From Acholoe squamosa (lineage: Eukaryota > Annelida > Polychaeta > Phyllodocida > Polynoidae), in contig OX439047.1 in assembly GCA_949317995.1 (NCBI GenBank), forward strand, positions 37,114,950 through 37,178,949: a stretch of 64,000 bases of DNA, written 5' to 3'. The position numbers were made by a program, and so were the translations under genes. This document shows, piece by piece, positions 28,443 through 37,337 of the stretch (the first letter of the stretch is position 1; the number at the start of each line of letters is the position of its first letter). A model generated the notes under the pieces. The model did no database searches and was not told the origin of the DNA. It saw only the letters and a program-made list of their open reading frames with translations.

Positions 28443-30297
28443 AGCAACACATGTTATAACTAGTTAAAACATTTTTACATTTCAGAGGAACACCTTTGTA
28501 ATCTAATCTAGACAAATGGTCCGCCAAAACATTATCCTCAGATTTAATATATGTTGCATATATTTTAATATTATGTATAAAACATAGCCAAAAAAGTTCC
28601 CTCAACCAGGACATACACAACTTATTCTTGGATCTACCAGTGTTCAACATAGCCAAGACTTGCATGTTGTCCGTAATGCAATGAACTCTAGTGTTGGAGA
28701 ATTTATTCACCCAGCGCTTAAGACCTACCACTACCGGATAGAGCTCGTACACATTAATATTTCTATGATGAACTTTTAGATTATCGAGCTTAGGGGCATG
28801 AACAAAATGACCCACACAGTCCAACATAGGGTTGGAATCGTCCCAGGTACCATACAAATAATCCTTACCAAACCAGGCTCCAAAGCCCCGTATAGATGAA
28901 TCAGAATACATAGGGGTACATTCATTATCATTCAAAATGATATTTTTACAATTGAAAATTCTACAGAAATCCCTCCACCACAGCAGGTCATTTTGGGTTT
29001 CCTCATTAAGTTTAATAACACCCCTATTCCTGGCCTTTGCACAAAGATCAAATAATCTCCTGCTGAAGGTTCTACCACCACGTACTACCTGGGAACAAAA
29101 AGACATCAAACCACCAATCTTCTGCAATGTCTTCTTAGATACGAACTTTCTGCCCAAACACTCGTCTATAGCTGAAGTCAACTTATCTAACTTACTCTGT
29201 GGGAGCGACAACTCCATAGCAGTAGAATCGATGGTTATACCTAGAAAAGTACACACCTGGCTGGGCTCAGTCACCTTCTCTTTAGATACCACAAACCCTA
29301 AATATTCCATACATTCAATCAGGGTGTTCCTTTTACGTAAACATTCCTCCTCAGTCCGAGCTATGATAATAAAATCATCCAGGTAATTTACTATCCTATC
29401 TACACCATAAAATTTTGCAATAATAGCCAACAAATCAGATATTCTACTAAATATATATGGAGCGCACTTCAGACCAAATGTCAACCGGTTACTTTCAAAA
29501 AACTCATCTCCATTACCCAGATTCCATCTGAAGCCTTGATAGCCCACATGCGGACCATAAACGTTAATACTCCTATAAGCAGACTTTAAATCCACTACAC
29601 ACATAAAATCATTTCTATCAAGTTGGCAGGTAACAGTGTTAATAGAGTTATACGAGAAACTTTTGGACGTAGTACTCATAAAGTTATTAATAGAGATATC
29701 TGCTGGCATACTGCAGTCAGTGATGGGACGAAGTTTACCATTAGATTTTTCCACACCCCCTAGGGAGTGAATACATTTGGGTTTAGATTCAGTTTTTGTA
29801 ACTAGACCATGGTCCAACTCCTCCTCAATAATACTACACATTTCATTATAAAATCTATCTTCCAGAATAGACTTATAATTTTTACAATCATATGTTGTAT
29901 CACACTCTGGGTCAACTATTTTGAAGCCTTCAGTAAATCCACACCATAGAAAATCCGACTCAATCTGATTGATATTAATAAGGTCTGACTGCCTGAGAAA
30001 ACTGGCCAGTCGACACGGGAGTATCTGAGCCTTCCTACCATAAATGAAATGCTCACACATACATACACCGTTAACACAACTGTCATAGACCCTGATGCTG
30101 GGTCTATTTAAACATTCCACTGTAAAAAGTGGTTCAACCTCACCCTGTACTGGGCAACTATAAGAATTAAATAAATTCTTTGACAAATCACAAGGATTAT
30201 ACATATTTACACTATCATTATTAATTTTTTCACCCGGAATGATAGAAACGGGGGGCTTAGGCGGGTCAACCGTACATACTAAATTAAAACCAGGCAT
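28378..30297 (-). CDS. Reverse transcriptase/RNase H of YR retrotransposon
   Basis: About 639 residues from ATG 30297 (a GTG codon precedes it). The RT domain occupies roughly residues 150-400, with VVDLKSAYRS (Asp ~236) and NYLDDFII (Asp-Asp ~307-308) as catalytic motifs. RNase H follows with MYSDSS (Asp ~465), NVYELYPVVVG (Glu ~518), CITDNMQVL (Asp ~543) and VLADHLSRL (Asp ~593), the full DEDD set. No protease or methyltransferase is seen. Upstream, the same frame is open back to the gag stop codon (a single TAG, 30345-30343), so the real product may be a Gag-RT fusion made by stop readthrough. The ORF end overlaps the YR start. Confidence 0.9.
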   Translation of the reverse strand: MPGFNLVCTVDPPKPPVSIIPGEKINNDSVNMYNPCDLSKNLFNSYSCPVQGEVEPLFTVECLNRPSIRVYDSCVNGVCMCEHFIYGRKAQILPCRLASFLRQSDLININQIESDFLWCGFTEGFKIVDPECDTTYDCKNYKSILEDRFYNEMCSIIEEELDHGLVTKTESKPKCIHSLGGVEKSNGKLRPITDCSMPADISINNFMSTTSKSFSYNSINTVTCQLDRNDFMCVVDLKSAYRSINVYGPHVGYQGFRWNLGNGDEFFESNRLTFGLKCAPYIFSRISDLLAIIAKFYGVDRIVNYLDDFIIIARTEEECLRKRNTLIECMEYLGFVVSKEKVTEPSQVCTFLGITIDSTAMELSLPQSKLDKLTSAIDECLGRKFVSKKTLQKIGGLMSFCSQVVRGGRTFSRRLFDLCAKARNRGVIKLNEETQNDLLWWRDFCRIFNCKNIILNDNECTPMYSDSSIRGFGAWFGKDYLYGTWDDSNPMLDCVGHFVHAPKLDNLKVHHRNINVYELYPVVVGLKRWVNKFSNTRVHCITDNMQVLAMLNTGRSKNKLCMSWLRELFWLCFIHNIKIYATYIKSEDNVLADHLSRLDYKGVPLKCKNVLTSYNMCCYASRSQGTRAEKEKVFVQGRG

Positions 30298-30345
30298 CAC
30301 ATCTTCAGATTCTAAAATAGGACCCAGCCTAAGGGCGCCACCCTA
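30297..30345 (-). promoter_or_regulatory. In-frame UAG junction between gag and RT
   Basis: The gag stop reads GAT TAG GGT, and the 15 codons from there to the RT ATG are all sense codons in the same frame. The older copy has GAC TAG GAA with the same uninterrupted frame (32834-32885). Conservation of a single UAG with open sequence after it argues for readthrough. Confidence 0.55.
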
Positions 30346-31341
30346 ATCCTTTTTGTTTTTCTGGCACTTGTCCTTGCCATGGCTTGGGGATCCACATACA
30401 TCACAAACATGGCGGTATTTACAGGGATCTTCTCTACAGCCCTCAGCTCTATTAAAAGCAAAGCAAGTACGAGCTGACCTAGATTTGAAAGGCTTGGGTT
30501 TTGCCACCTGTCCCTTTTGGGCCTGAACGGTCCCGTCGTAAGATAAATACCTAAGGATATCAGAGTTATCTACCCTCTCGAAGGCATTCAATCCATTCTT
30601 GTTTGCCCTATCCTTTACAGACCTGTCATATTTAGTTAAAGCTGAAACTGTATAGATTCTTGTACTAGATTTTTCGATCAGCATTTCAAGGTGGTCAAGC
30701 AAATGGAAAATATCCTCGCCCTCCTCATACTTGTCTTTCGCAAGACGTACATTCACCAGCATTAACCGTTCGATACAATCAATTTTAGACTTCCTATCTA
30801 GGTAATTCTTCTGGTCAAACTCACCCCGATGTTTTTTCCGCGTAGAATGGGTAGTATCAGTAGAAGAACTCCTTGAAAATGGTGAATCTGTATCCGAACC
30901 CGACGAAGAAGAACGGTCCCGCCGCCATCTTGGATTCTTGTCGTCATGGCTCCTCCGGTCACTAGGCGAGCGCTGTCTACGTCTCCCCCGTTGCTTGGTT
31001 ACAGCGCATTTGGAATCCTGCGTCAAAACATTCCCACGTGAGTCCGCTCGACACGTCCCTTCTACCGGATTGATCTGTTTAGCCGCTATGGTTTCAAGTA
31101 AACCCTTGATATCAGCAAGCTGGTCTTCCATTACCGTAGTCCTCTCCTCCAAATTGATGAACGTCTGGTCAGCAGCTAGACCCAAATTAACTCCTGAAGC
31201 TTTCGGAGTAGGTGACACCGGGTCAACCATATTTGGATCAGAGCTGCTCGAAGTCCTAGAGTTGGCCTTATTCCTCGTATTCTTTGTAGTTTTCTTCGTA
31301 CTAAGCCTGGCATTAGCCCCACCTGTCGATTTCCTACCCAT
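30343..31341 (-). CDS. gag: Gag-like protein of YR retrotransposon with CCCH and CCHC fingers
   Basis: 332 residues from ATG 31341 (MGRKSTGG...). The frame is open further upstream into the A1 repeat, but that part is probably leader. The N-terminus is basic and Ser/Thr-rich, residues ~60-90 form a short acidic helix (LEERTTVMEDQLADIKGLLE), and the centre is an RS-rich basic stretch. A helical domain follows (about residues 185-265). At the C-terminus a CCCH finger (C-x8-C-x4-C-x3-H) is followed immediately by a CCHC knuckle (C-x2-C-x4-H-x4-C). The pairing suggests RNA binding and packaging. It stops at TAG 30345-30343, in the same frame as the RT ORF. Confidence 0.85.
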   Translation of the reverse strand: MGRKSTGGANARLSTKKTTKNTRNKANSRTSSSSDPNMVDPVSPTPKASGVNLGLAADQTFINLEERTTVMEDQLADIKGLLETIAAKQINPVEGTCRADSRGNVLTQDSKCAVTKQRGRRRQRSPSDRRSHDDKNPRWRRDRSSSSGSDTDSPFSRSSSTDTTHSTRKKHRGEFDQKNYLDRKSKIDCIERLMLVNVRLAKDKYEEGEDIFHLLDHLEMLIEKSSTRIYTVSALTKYDRSVKDRANKNGLNAFERVDNSDILRYLSYDGTVQAQKGQVAKPKPFKSRSARTCFAFNRAEGCREDPCKYRHVCDVCGSPSHGKDKCQKNKKD

Positions 31342-31386
31342 ATTGCAGGGTATTATACCGTAGAATTCGAAAAAACAAAGAATAAA

Positions 31387-31592
31387 GTTAAATTTCCCGG
31401 CACCACCCAGCGTGGTGTGTGCCGACCTGAGAAAACTCGCCAACTGACGGTTAATTTGGATCCCGCAGTTTATATAGGCGCTGGATGTTTACGGTGACGT
31501 CACACATACCAATGCGCGCTCCTGGAGGAAAAGTAGGTCCAGCCACTGCACATATTAATTATATATATATACACGGGTGTATATAGTCCCAT
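31387..31592 (-). repeat. A1 terminal repeat (younger element)
   Basis: 5' terminus of the younger element. The outermost 32 bp (31561-31592) contain the near-palindrome ATATACACSSGTGTATAT. It abuts the remainder of the older element's A1 at 31593. Confidence 0.85.
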
Positions 31593-31765
31593 AATTAATA
31601 TGTACAGCGGTTGGATCTACTTTCTCCTCCAGGATGCGCATTAATATGTATGACGTCATAGTAAACAGATAGCGCCTATATAAGCTCCGGGATCCAAATT
31701 AACCGTCAGTTGGCGGATATCCTTCGAGCGGCACACACCACGCTGGGTGGTGCCGGAAATTTAAC
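31593..31765 (+). repeat. A1 repeat remainder (older element)
   Basis: Matches the inner part of A2 (35850-36023). The outer 32 bp of this A1 are now at 26869-26900, on the far side of the nested insertion. Confidence 0.85.
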
Positions 31766-31811
31766 GGTTTTATCCGTTTTTCCAAGTTAATACGGTGTTT
31801 AACCTATCATT

Positions 31812-32839
31812 ATGGGTAGGAAAGGAACTACTAGCGGCACACAAAGGTCCAAGACCAAGAAGTCGCCTAAAAAACCAAGGAATATTGCCAACTCTAGGAA
31901 TTCGAGCAGTGCAGATTCCAATGGGGATGGTCATGGATCATCTTCCCCAACTGCTACTGGGGGTTCATTGGATTTGCCTGTTGACCAGACGTGTATCGGG
32001 GAGCTGGAAGAACGTACCACTCGTATGGAGCAGCAGCTCGAAAACATCCGGTCCTTATTGGAGAACCAGGCGGTTAAACGGACATGTACTTCAGCGGCGG
32101 CATGCGAGTCTGAGTCGGGTCGTACACGTAGTGGTGTTGATAAACATTCCACAGTCAACATGGTAACCAAGCAACGGGGGCGTGGCCGGCAGCGCCCGCC
32201 TGACTACCGGGGTCTCCACGGCGACAGGGCAGGTCGGCGCCATCTTGGATCTTCAATAGATCGTCTTCATACCGTAGTGTTTCGACGAATTCATCGGTCT
32301 CTATTGGGTCTAGTACTTCAAGGAGTAATCGTCGACATGCTACAAAGTCTAGAGGTACGTTTGATCAGAGAAATTTCTTGAAAAAGGGTGAAAAGCTGGA
32401 TAGTATCGAGAAACTGTTGATCGTTAACGTCAGAATGGTAAAGCAATTGCTGGAGGAGGGTGAAGATGTGTTCGATGTGGTTAAGCATATTGAAGTTCTG
32501 GTGGAGAAATCTTCTACCAGAATATATACGTTGAAGGCCCTCATAGCATACGACTCAGCAGTCAAAAATAGAGCTAATTTTGAAGGTGTTGGATCGTTTG
32601 GCGATGTTAGAAGTGAGGATATTCTGAGGCACTTGTCTTATGACGGGACGGTGCAAGCGCAGAAGGCGGGTGGGTCTAAACCTAAGGCGTTCAAATCAAA
32701 GCAGTCCAACCGGACCTGTTATGCTTTCAATAGGGCTGAGGGTTGCAGGGAAGACCCGTGCAGGTATCGTCATATTTGTGAGATTTGTAGCATGTCAAAC
32801 CATGGCAAAGACAAGTGTCAAAAGAACAAAAAAGACTAG
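31812..32839 (+). pseudogene. gag: Decayed gag of older YR element
   Basis: ATG at 31812. Reads like the intact gag until about 32230, then the frame shifts. The first frame ends at 32381, while the second frame resumes homology (RSSS-rich, then the helical domain) to TAG 32837-32839. The C-terminal CCCH and CCHC fingers are preserved. The next codons after the stop remain open in frame to the RT ORF, as in the younger copy. Confidence 0.8.
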
Positions 32840-32884
32840 GAAAATTCACTTGGGCAAGGTCCTGCTTTAGAGTCTGATATTTTG

Positions 32885-34811
32885 ATGCCTGATTTTAGTG
32901 CAGTACGTGTGGTAGACCTTCCTGAGCCTCCCGTTTCTATCATTCCGGGTGAAAATGTTAATAATGATAGTGTAAATATGTATGATTCTTGTGAATTGTC
33001 AAAGAATTTATTTAATTCTTATAGTTGCCCAGTACAGGGTGAGTTTGAACCACTTTTTACGGTGGAATGTTTAAATAGACCCAGCATCAGGGTTTATGAC
33101 AGTTGTGTAAATGGGGTATGTATGTGTGAGCACTTCATTTTTGGTAGAAGGGCTCAGATACTCCCGTGTCGACTTGCTAGTTTTCTTAGGCAGTCAGACC
33201 TTATTAATATCAATCAGATTGAGTCTGATTTCCTATGGTGTGGTTTTACCGAGGGGTTCAAAATAGTTGACCCAGGGTGTGATACGACATATGATTGTAA
33301 AAATTATAAGTCTATTTTAGAAGATAGATTTTATAACGAGATGTGTAGTATTATTGAGGAGGAGTTGGACCAAGGTCTAGTTACAAAAACTGAGTTTAAA
33401 CCCAAATGTATTCACTCCTTAGGGGGTGTGGAAAAATCTAATGGTAAACTTCGTCCTATTACTGACTGCAGTATGCCTGATAAAATCTCTATAAATAATT
33501 TTATGAGTACCACTTCTAGTCCATTTTCATACAATTCTATTAACACTGTTACAGCTCAGTTAGATAGAGACGACTTTATGTGTGTAGTAGATTTAAAATC
33601 TGCCTATAAAAGTATTAATGTTTATGGCCCACATGTGGGCTATCAAGGCTTCAGGTGGAATTTTGGTAATGGAGACGAGTTCTTTGAGAGTAACCGTTTG
33701 ACATTTGGTCTAAAGTGTGCTCCGTATATATTTAGTAGAATATCGGATTTTTTGACTGTTATTGCTAAATTTTATGGTGTAGATAGGATAGTAAACTACC
33801 TGGATGATTTTATTATCATAGCTCAGACCGAAGAGGATTGTTTACGTAAGAGGAACATCCTAATTGAGTGTATGGAATATTTAGGGTTTGTTGTGTCGAA
33901 AGAGAAGGTGACTGAGCCCAGCCAGGTGTGTACTTTTTTAGGTATAACCATTGATTCTACGTGTATGGAGTTGTCGCTACCTCAGGGAAAATTAGACAAA
34001 ATGAGCCTGGCAATAGACGAGTGTTTGGGTAAGAAATTTGTATCTAAAAAGACATTGCAGAAGATTGGTGGTTTGATGTCCTTCTGCTCCCAGGTAGTAC
34101 GTGGTGGCAGAACCTTCAGCAGGAGATTGTTTGATCTTTGTGCAAAGGCCAGGAATAGGGGTGTTATTAAACTTAATGAGGAAACTCAAAAGGACCTGCT
34201 GTGGTGGAGGGATTTTTGTAGAATTTTCAATTGTAAAAATATCATTTTGAATGATAACGACTGTACCCCTATGTATTCGGATTCTTCAATTCAGGGTTTT
34301 GGTGCCTGGTATGGTACAGATTATTTTTTATGGTACTTGGGACGACTCTGACCCTATGGTAGACTGTGTGGGTCATTTCGTTCAGGCCCCTAAACTTGAT
34401 AATCTCAAAATTCACCACAGGAATATAAATGTGTACGAGCTCTATCCAGTAATGGTAGGTCTTAAACGCTGGGTGAAAAAGTTCTCCAACACTAGAGTTC
34501 ATTGCATTACGGACAACATGCAGGTCTTGGCCATGCTAAATACCGGTAGATCCAGGAATAAGTTGTGTATGTCCTGGTTGAGAGAAATTTTTTGGCTATG
34601 TTTTATACATAATATTGAAATATTTTCAACATATATTAAATCTGAGGAAAATATTCTAGCTGATCATTTGTCTAGACTGAATTACAAGGGTGTTCCTCAG
34701 AAATGTGAAAATGTTTTAACTAGTTATAACATGTGTTGCTATGCTTCCAGGTCTGAGGGAGCTGGAGCGGAGAAGGAGAAGGAGAAGGTTTTTGTACAGG
34801 GGCGTGGCTGA
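32885..34811 (+). pseudogene. Frameshifted RT/RNase H of older YR element
   Basis: ATG 32885. The RT domain is intact with VVDLKSAYKS and NYLDDFII. After the RNase H MYSDSSIQGFGAW motif a T6 run (34324-34329) is one T longer than expected, which shifts the frame and ends it at 34351. The other frame continues with NVYELYPVMVG, CITDNMQVL and ILADHLSRL to 34811. It is closely related to the 28378-30297 copy and clearly of the same family. Confidence 0.85.
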
Positions 34812-35648
34812 GTCTACACGTAAGGTTCGCAAACAGCAGTTTGGCAGGTACAAAAAATTTTGTAAGAAATTTAACTTCAGTCCCCTACCATGTTCTCCTT
34901 CTCAAGCTTCATTGTATAGTGTATATTTATCAGATAAAATGAAACCTGTATCTGTTAGGAACTATTTGTCTGCAGTATGGTATTATCAGAAATTGGAAGG
35001 TTATTCTGATTATAGTAGTAATTTTATTTTACTTTGGATGGTATTGAACGTAATTATAAATGTTCTTCTATTAAAACATATCCTTTAACTCCCAGTGATA
35101 TGTTAAATATCAAATCTAATCTGGATTTGTCTTTGTATGAGGATGTAGTCTTCTGGTCTGCTATCTTATTGTGTTACCGAGGTGTGTTCAGGGTGGGTCA
35201 TGTTGTCGACTCCCCCCATAACTTTAGATCCAAAGATATTTCTTTATCTGTTGACTGCATTCGCATTGATGTTAAATCTTCTAAAACTGACCAATATGGT
35301 AGGAAACCTTACGTGGTATATTTGAAGAGGAATAATGATTCTGGTCTTTGTCCAGCTAGGTATTTGGAATTTTGTAAGGAATCTAGAAGTAGATTTCTGT
35401 TCACTATATGTAACAAACCTTTGACTTACAACTTTGTTAATACCAGGTTGAAGGCTATTGCTATTAAATGTGATATTCCCCACAGAGTTTCAACCCATTC
35501 ACTCCGACATGGTGGAGCAACACTTCTAAAAAACTCTGGTTTAAAGGTTGATGATATTAAAAAGAGGGCAAATTGGAATTCTAATATTGTGTATAATTAT
35601 TTACATGACTCCAAGCAGGACTTGTTAGCCCTAGACGTAATGTTATAG
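34741..35648 (+). pseudogene. Frameshifted tyrosine recombinase of older YR element
   Basis: ATG 34741. Homology to the intact recombinase breaks at about 35023-35031, where ~7 nt are missing, and resumes in another frame (35034-35648). That part still contains the YRGVFRVGHV, STHSLRHGG and VYNYLHD catalytic motifs. The protein cannot be made as one piece. Confidence 0.85.
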
Positions 35649-35685
35649 TGTGGAATGGTGTTTCCATTGTGTTTGGCGGTTATTT

Positions 35686-35817
35686 GGCATGTATAGGATT
35701 GATATTGACCACGTCAATTCTCACCAAACCCACTGTCTCCTTCCTTATTCCACTTGTGATATTATTATAATATTTATTAATTATTATTACATTATCCAGA
35801 GCGAACATTATTAACTT
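35686..35817 (+). repeat. B1 split direct repeat (older element)
   Basis: Direct copy of B2 (36146-36272). It begins GGCATGTATAGGATTGATA, with a 5-bp indel difference between the two copies. Confidence 0.8.
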
Positions 35818-36023
35818 ATGGGACTATATACACCCGTGTATATATATATAATTAATATGTACAGCGGTAGGATCTACTTTCTCCTCCAGGGTGCGCATTA
35901 ATATGTATGACGTCATAGTAAACAGATAGCGCCTATATAAGCTCCGGGATCCAAATTAACCGTCAGTTGGCGGATATCCTTCGAGCGGCACACACCACGC
36001 TGGGTGGTGCCGGAAATTTTAAC
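35818..36023 (+). repeat. A2 split direct repeat (older element)
   Basis: Full-length A repeat, including the 32-bp tip with the near-palindrome and a TATATAAG box (about 35935). It shows the sequence expected at the element's true 5' end. Confidence 0.8.
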
Positions 36024-36145
36024 TTTTAAATCTATTGTATATATTGTATTTATATTGTTATATTGTATCTATTATTGTATATTGTATTTATACTGTTATA
36101 TTGTATTACTGTATTGTATTGTTAAATTATTGTCTTATTAATAAA

Positions 36146-36272
36146 GGCATGTATAGGATTGATACGTCAATTCTCACCAAACCCACTGTCTCCTTCCTTA
36201 TTCAACTTGTGATATTATTATAATATTTATTAATTATTATTACATTATCCAGAGCGAACATTATTAACTTAT
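36146..36272 (+). repeat. B2 split direct repeat (older element)
   Basis: 3' terminus of the older element. AATAAA at 36140-36145 immediately precedes it and is a candidate poly(A) signal. Confidence 0.8.
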
Positions 36273-37337
36273 AATATTATTTAGTTTTAGGGTGTTGATT
36301 GTAAAATTGTGGTTAAAAACTGCCTCGTGGCTCTCAGGTTTGAGATACATATAGGGGGCCATATATTTGCTGAGGATCCCTTGCCAACAATGAAACAGCA
36401 ATATATTCACCTTTATAGTGTAGTCATTTGATGCACAATATCATTCTTTTGCCATGCCTGACATTTGTCTGGGTAATACCAATAATTTATCTGACACTAC
36501 TGCACACCTGCACACCATATTTCACCCAAATGTGGTTCCTAGGCCTGTGTATCCCATGCATTGTACCCATTTTATGGATTATTATGTGACTGGTCTTGAA
36601 ACTCGATAATGTACAGTTCTAGTAGCATGGGTATCCCACAACCAAGAGTCCAACTTGGTTCATGCCACTAGGCTTGATTCCATGCACATTGGATGATAAC
36701 CACTGGTTTCAAGGTTATATTGCTTTATTCTAGTACAAGGGCAGCCACATTAAGAAGACAGACAAATTCCATGAAAATTTCATCTAAACACTGAGTTTTG
36801 AATTGTTTAGAGCTAAAAGCTGGAATTCATGGTGAGTAAGATTGCATCTAGACATCATGGTTATCCATAGTCATGTGATTTAAATGAGTTATTCGATATT
36901 ATAACCAGAAATAGGCCACATTGTAAGGGGAATTAAGTCATGGCTTGCACTGAAAGCAGTCATAACATGATTCTAGCTGGGGGGGGGGCAGCCAGCTCAA
37001 ATGTCGATAATTACAAAAGTGCTGGTGTTGAGAGCAGCACAAGATATCAGAGATGGATCTGGGTATTTCAATAGTGGTGATTCCGAATCTGGCCTGTGTA
37101 TCTTGATATCTAGGTCGGAACAATGTCAAAATAAAGACCAAAGGTAACGATCTGGTATATAGGACAGAGAGAGGGCATTAACACTAGAGGTCCCTAGTGC
37201 GTGGTAGATTCCCCATTCATATGAATCCTAAGTTGTTTGGGATCCATCGAGATACGCAGGCAAGATTAGGAATAAGCACTACCAAGGAAAGTGCCTACCA
37301 TCTCGGGGAGAAGACCTCTGCTCGGGTCTGAAGGGTT
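36273..37337. other. Intergenic sequence, no gene seen
   Basis: No recognisable gene or repeat. Confidence 0.5.

Larger units (their letters stand above)
26901..31592 (-). mobile_element. Younger YR (Ngaro/PAT-like) retrotransposon with intact ORFs
   Basis: 4.7-kb minus-strand element inserted in the older one. In its own orientation: A1 (31592-31387), gag, RT/RNase H, tyrosine recombinase, B1 (27497-27363), A2 (27362-27155), linker, B2 (27035-26901). A1/A2 and B1/B2 are nearly identical direct copies. A reversed poly(A) signal (AATAAA read on minus at about 27041-27036) precedes B2. There is no DDE integrase, no protease and no DNA methyltransferase domain between RNase H and YR, which favours a Ngaro-like rather than DIRS1-like type. 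All three ORFs are open, so it may be a competent copy. Confidence 0.85.
26869..36272 (+). mobile_element. Older YR (Ngaro/PAT-like) retrotransposon, interrupted and decayed
   Basis: The first 32 bp (26869-26900) are separated from the rest (31593-36272) by the younger element on the opposite strand. Internal A2 at 35818-36023 shows what the intact 5' end should be, and 26869-26900 matches its first 32 bp exactly. Order: A1 - gag - RT/RNase H - YR - B1 (35686-35817) - A2 (35818-36023) - B2 (36146-36272), the split-direct-repeat layout of DIRS-order elements. Gag, RT and YR each carry a frameshift, so the copy is dead. No target-site duplication, as expected for YR integration. Confidence 0.8.

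Noticed and set aside
26869-31592. DIRS1-like inverted terminal repeats (32 bp at both ends of the younger element)
   Set aside because: The left 32 bp belong to the older element (identical to the start of its A2). The apparent inverted repeat comes from an opposite-strand nested insertion.
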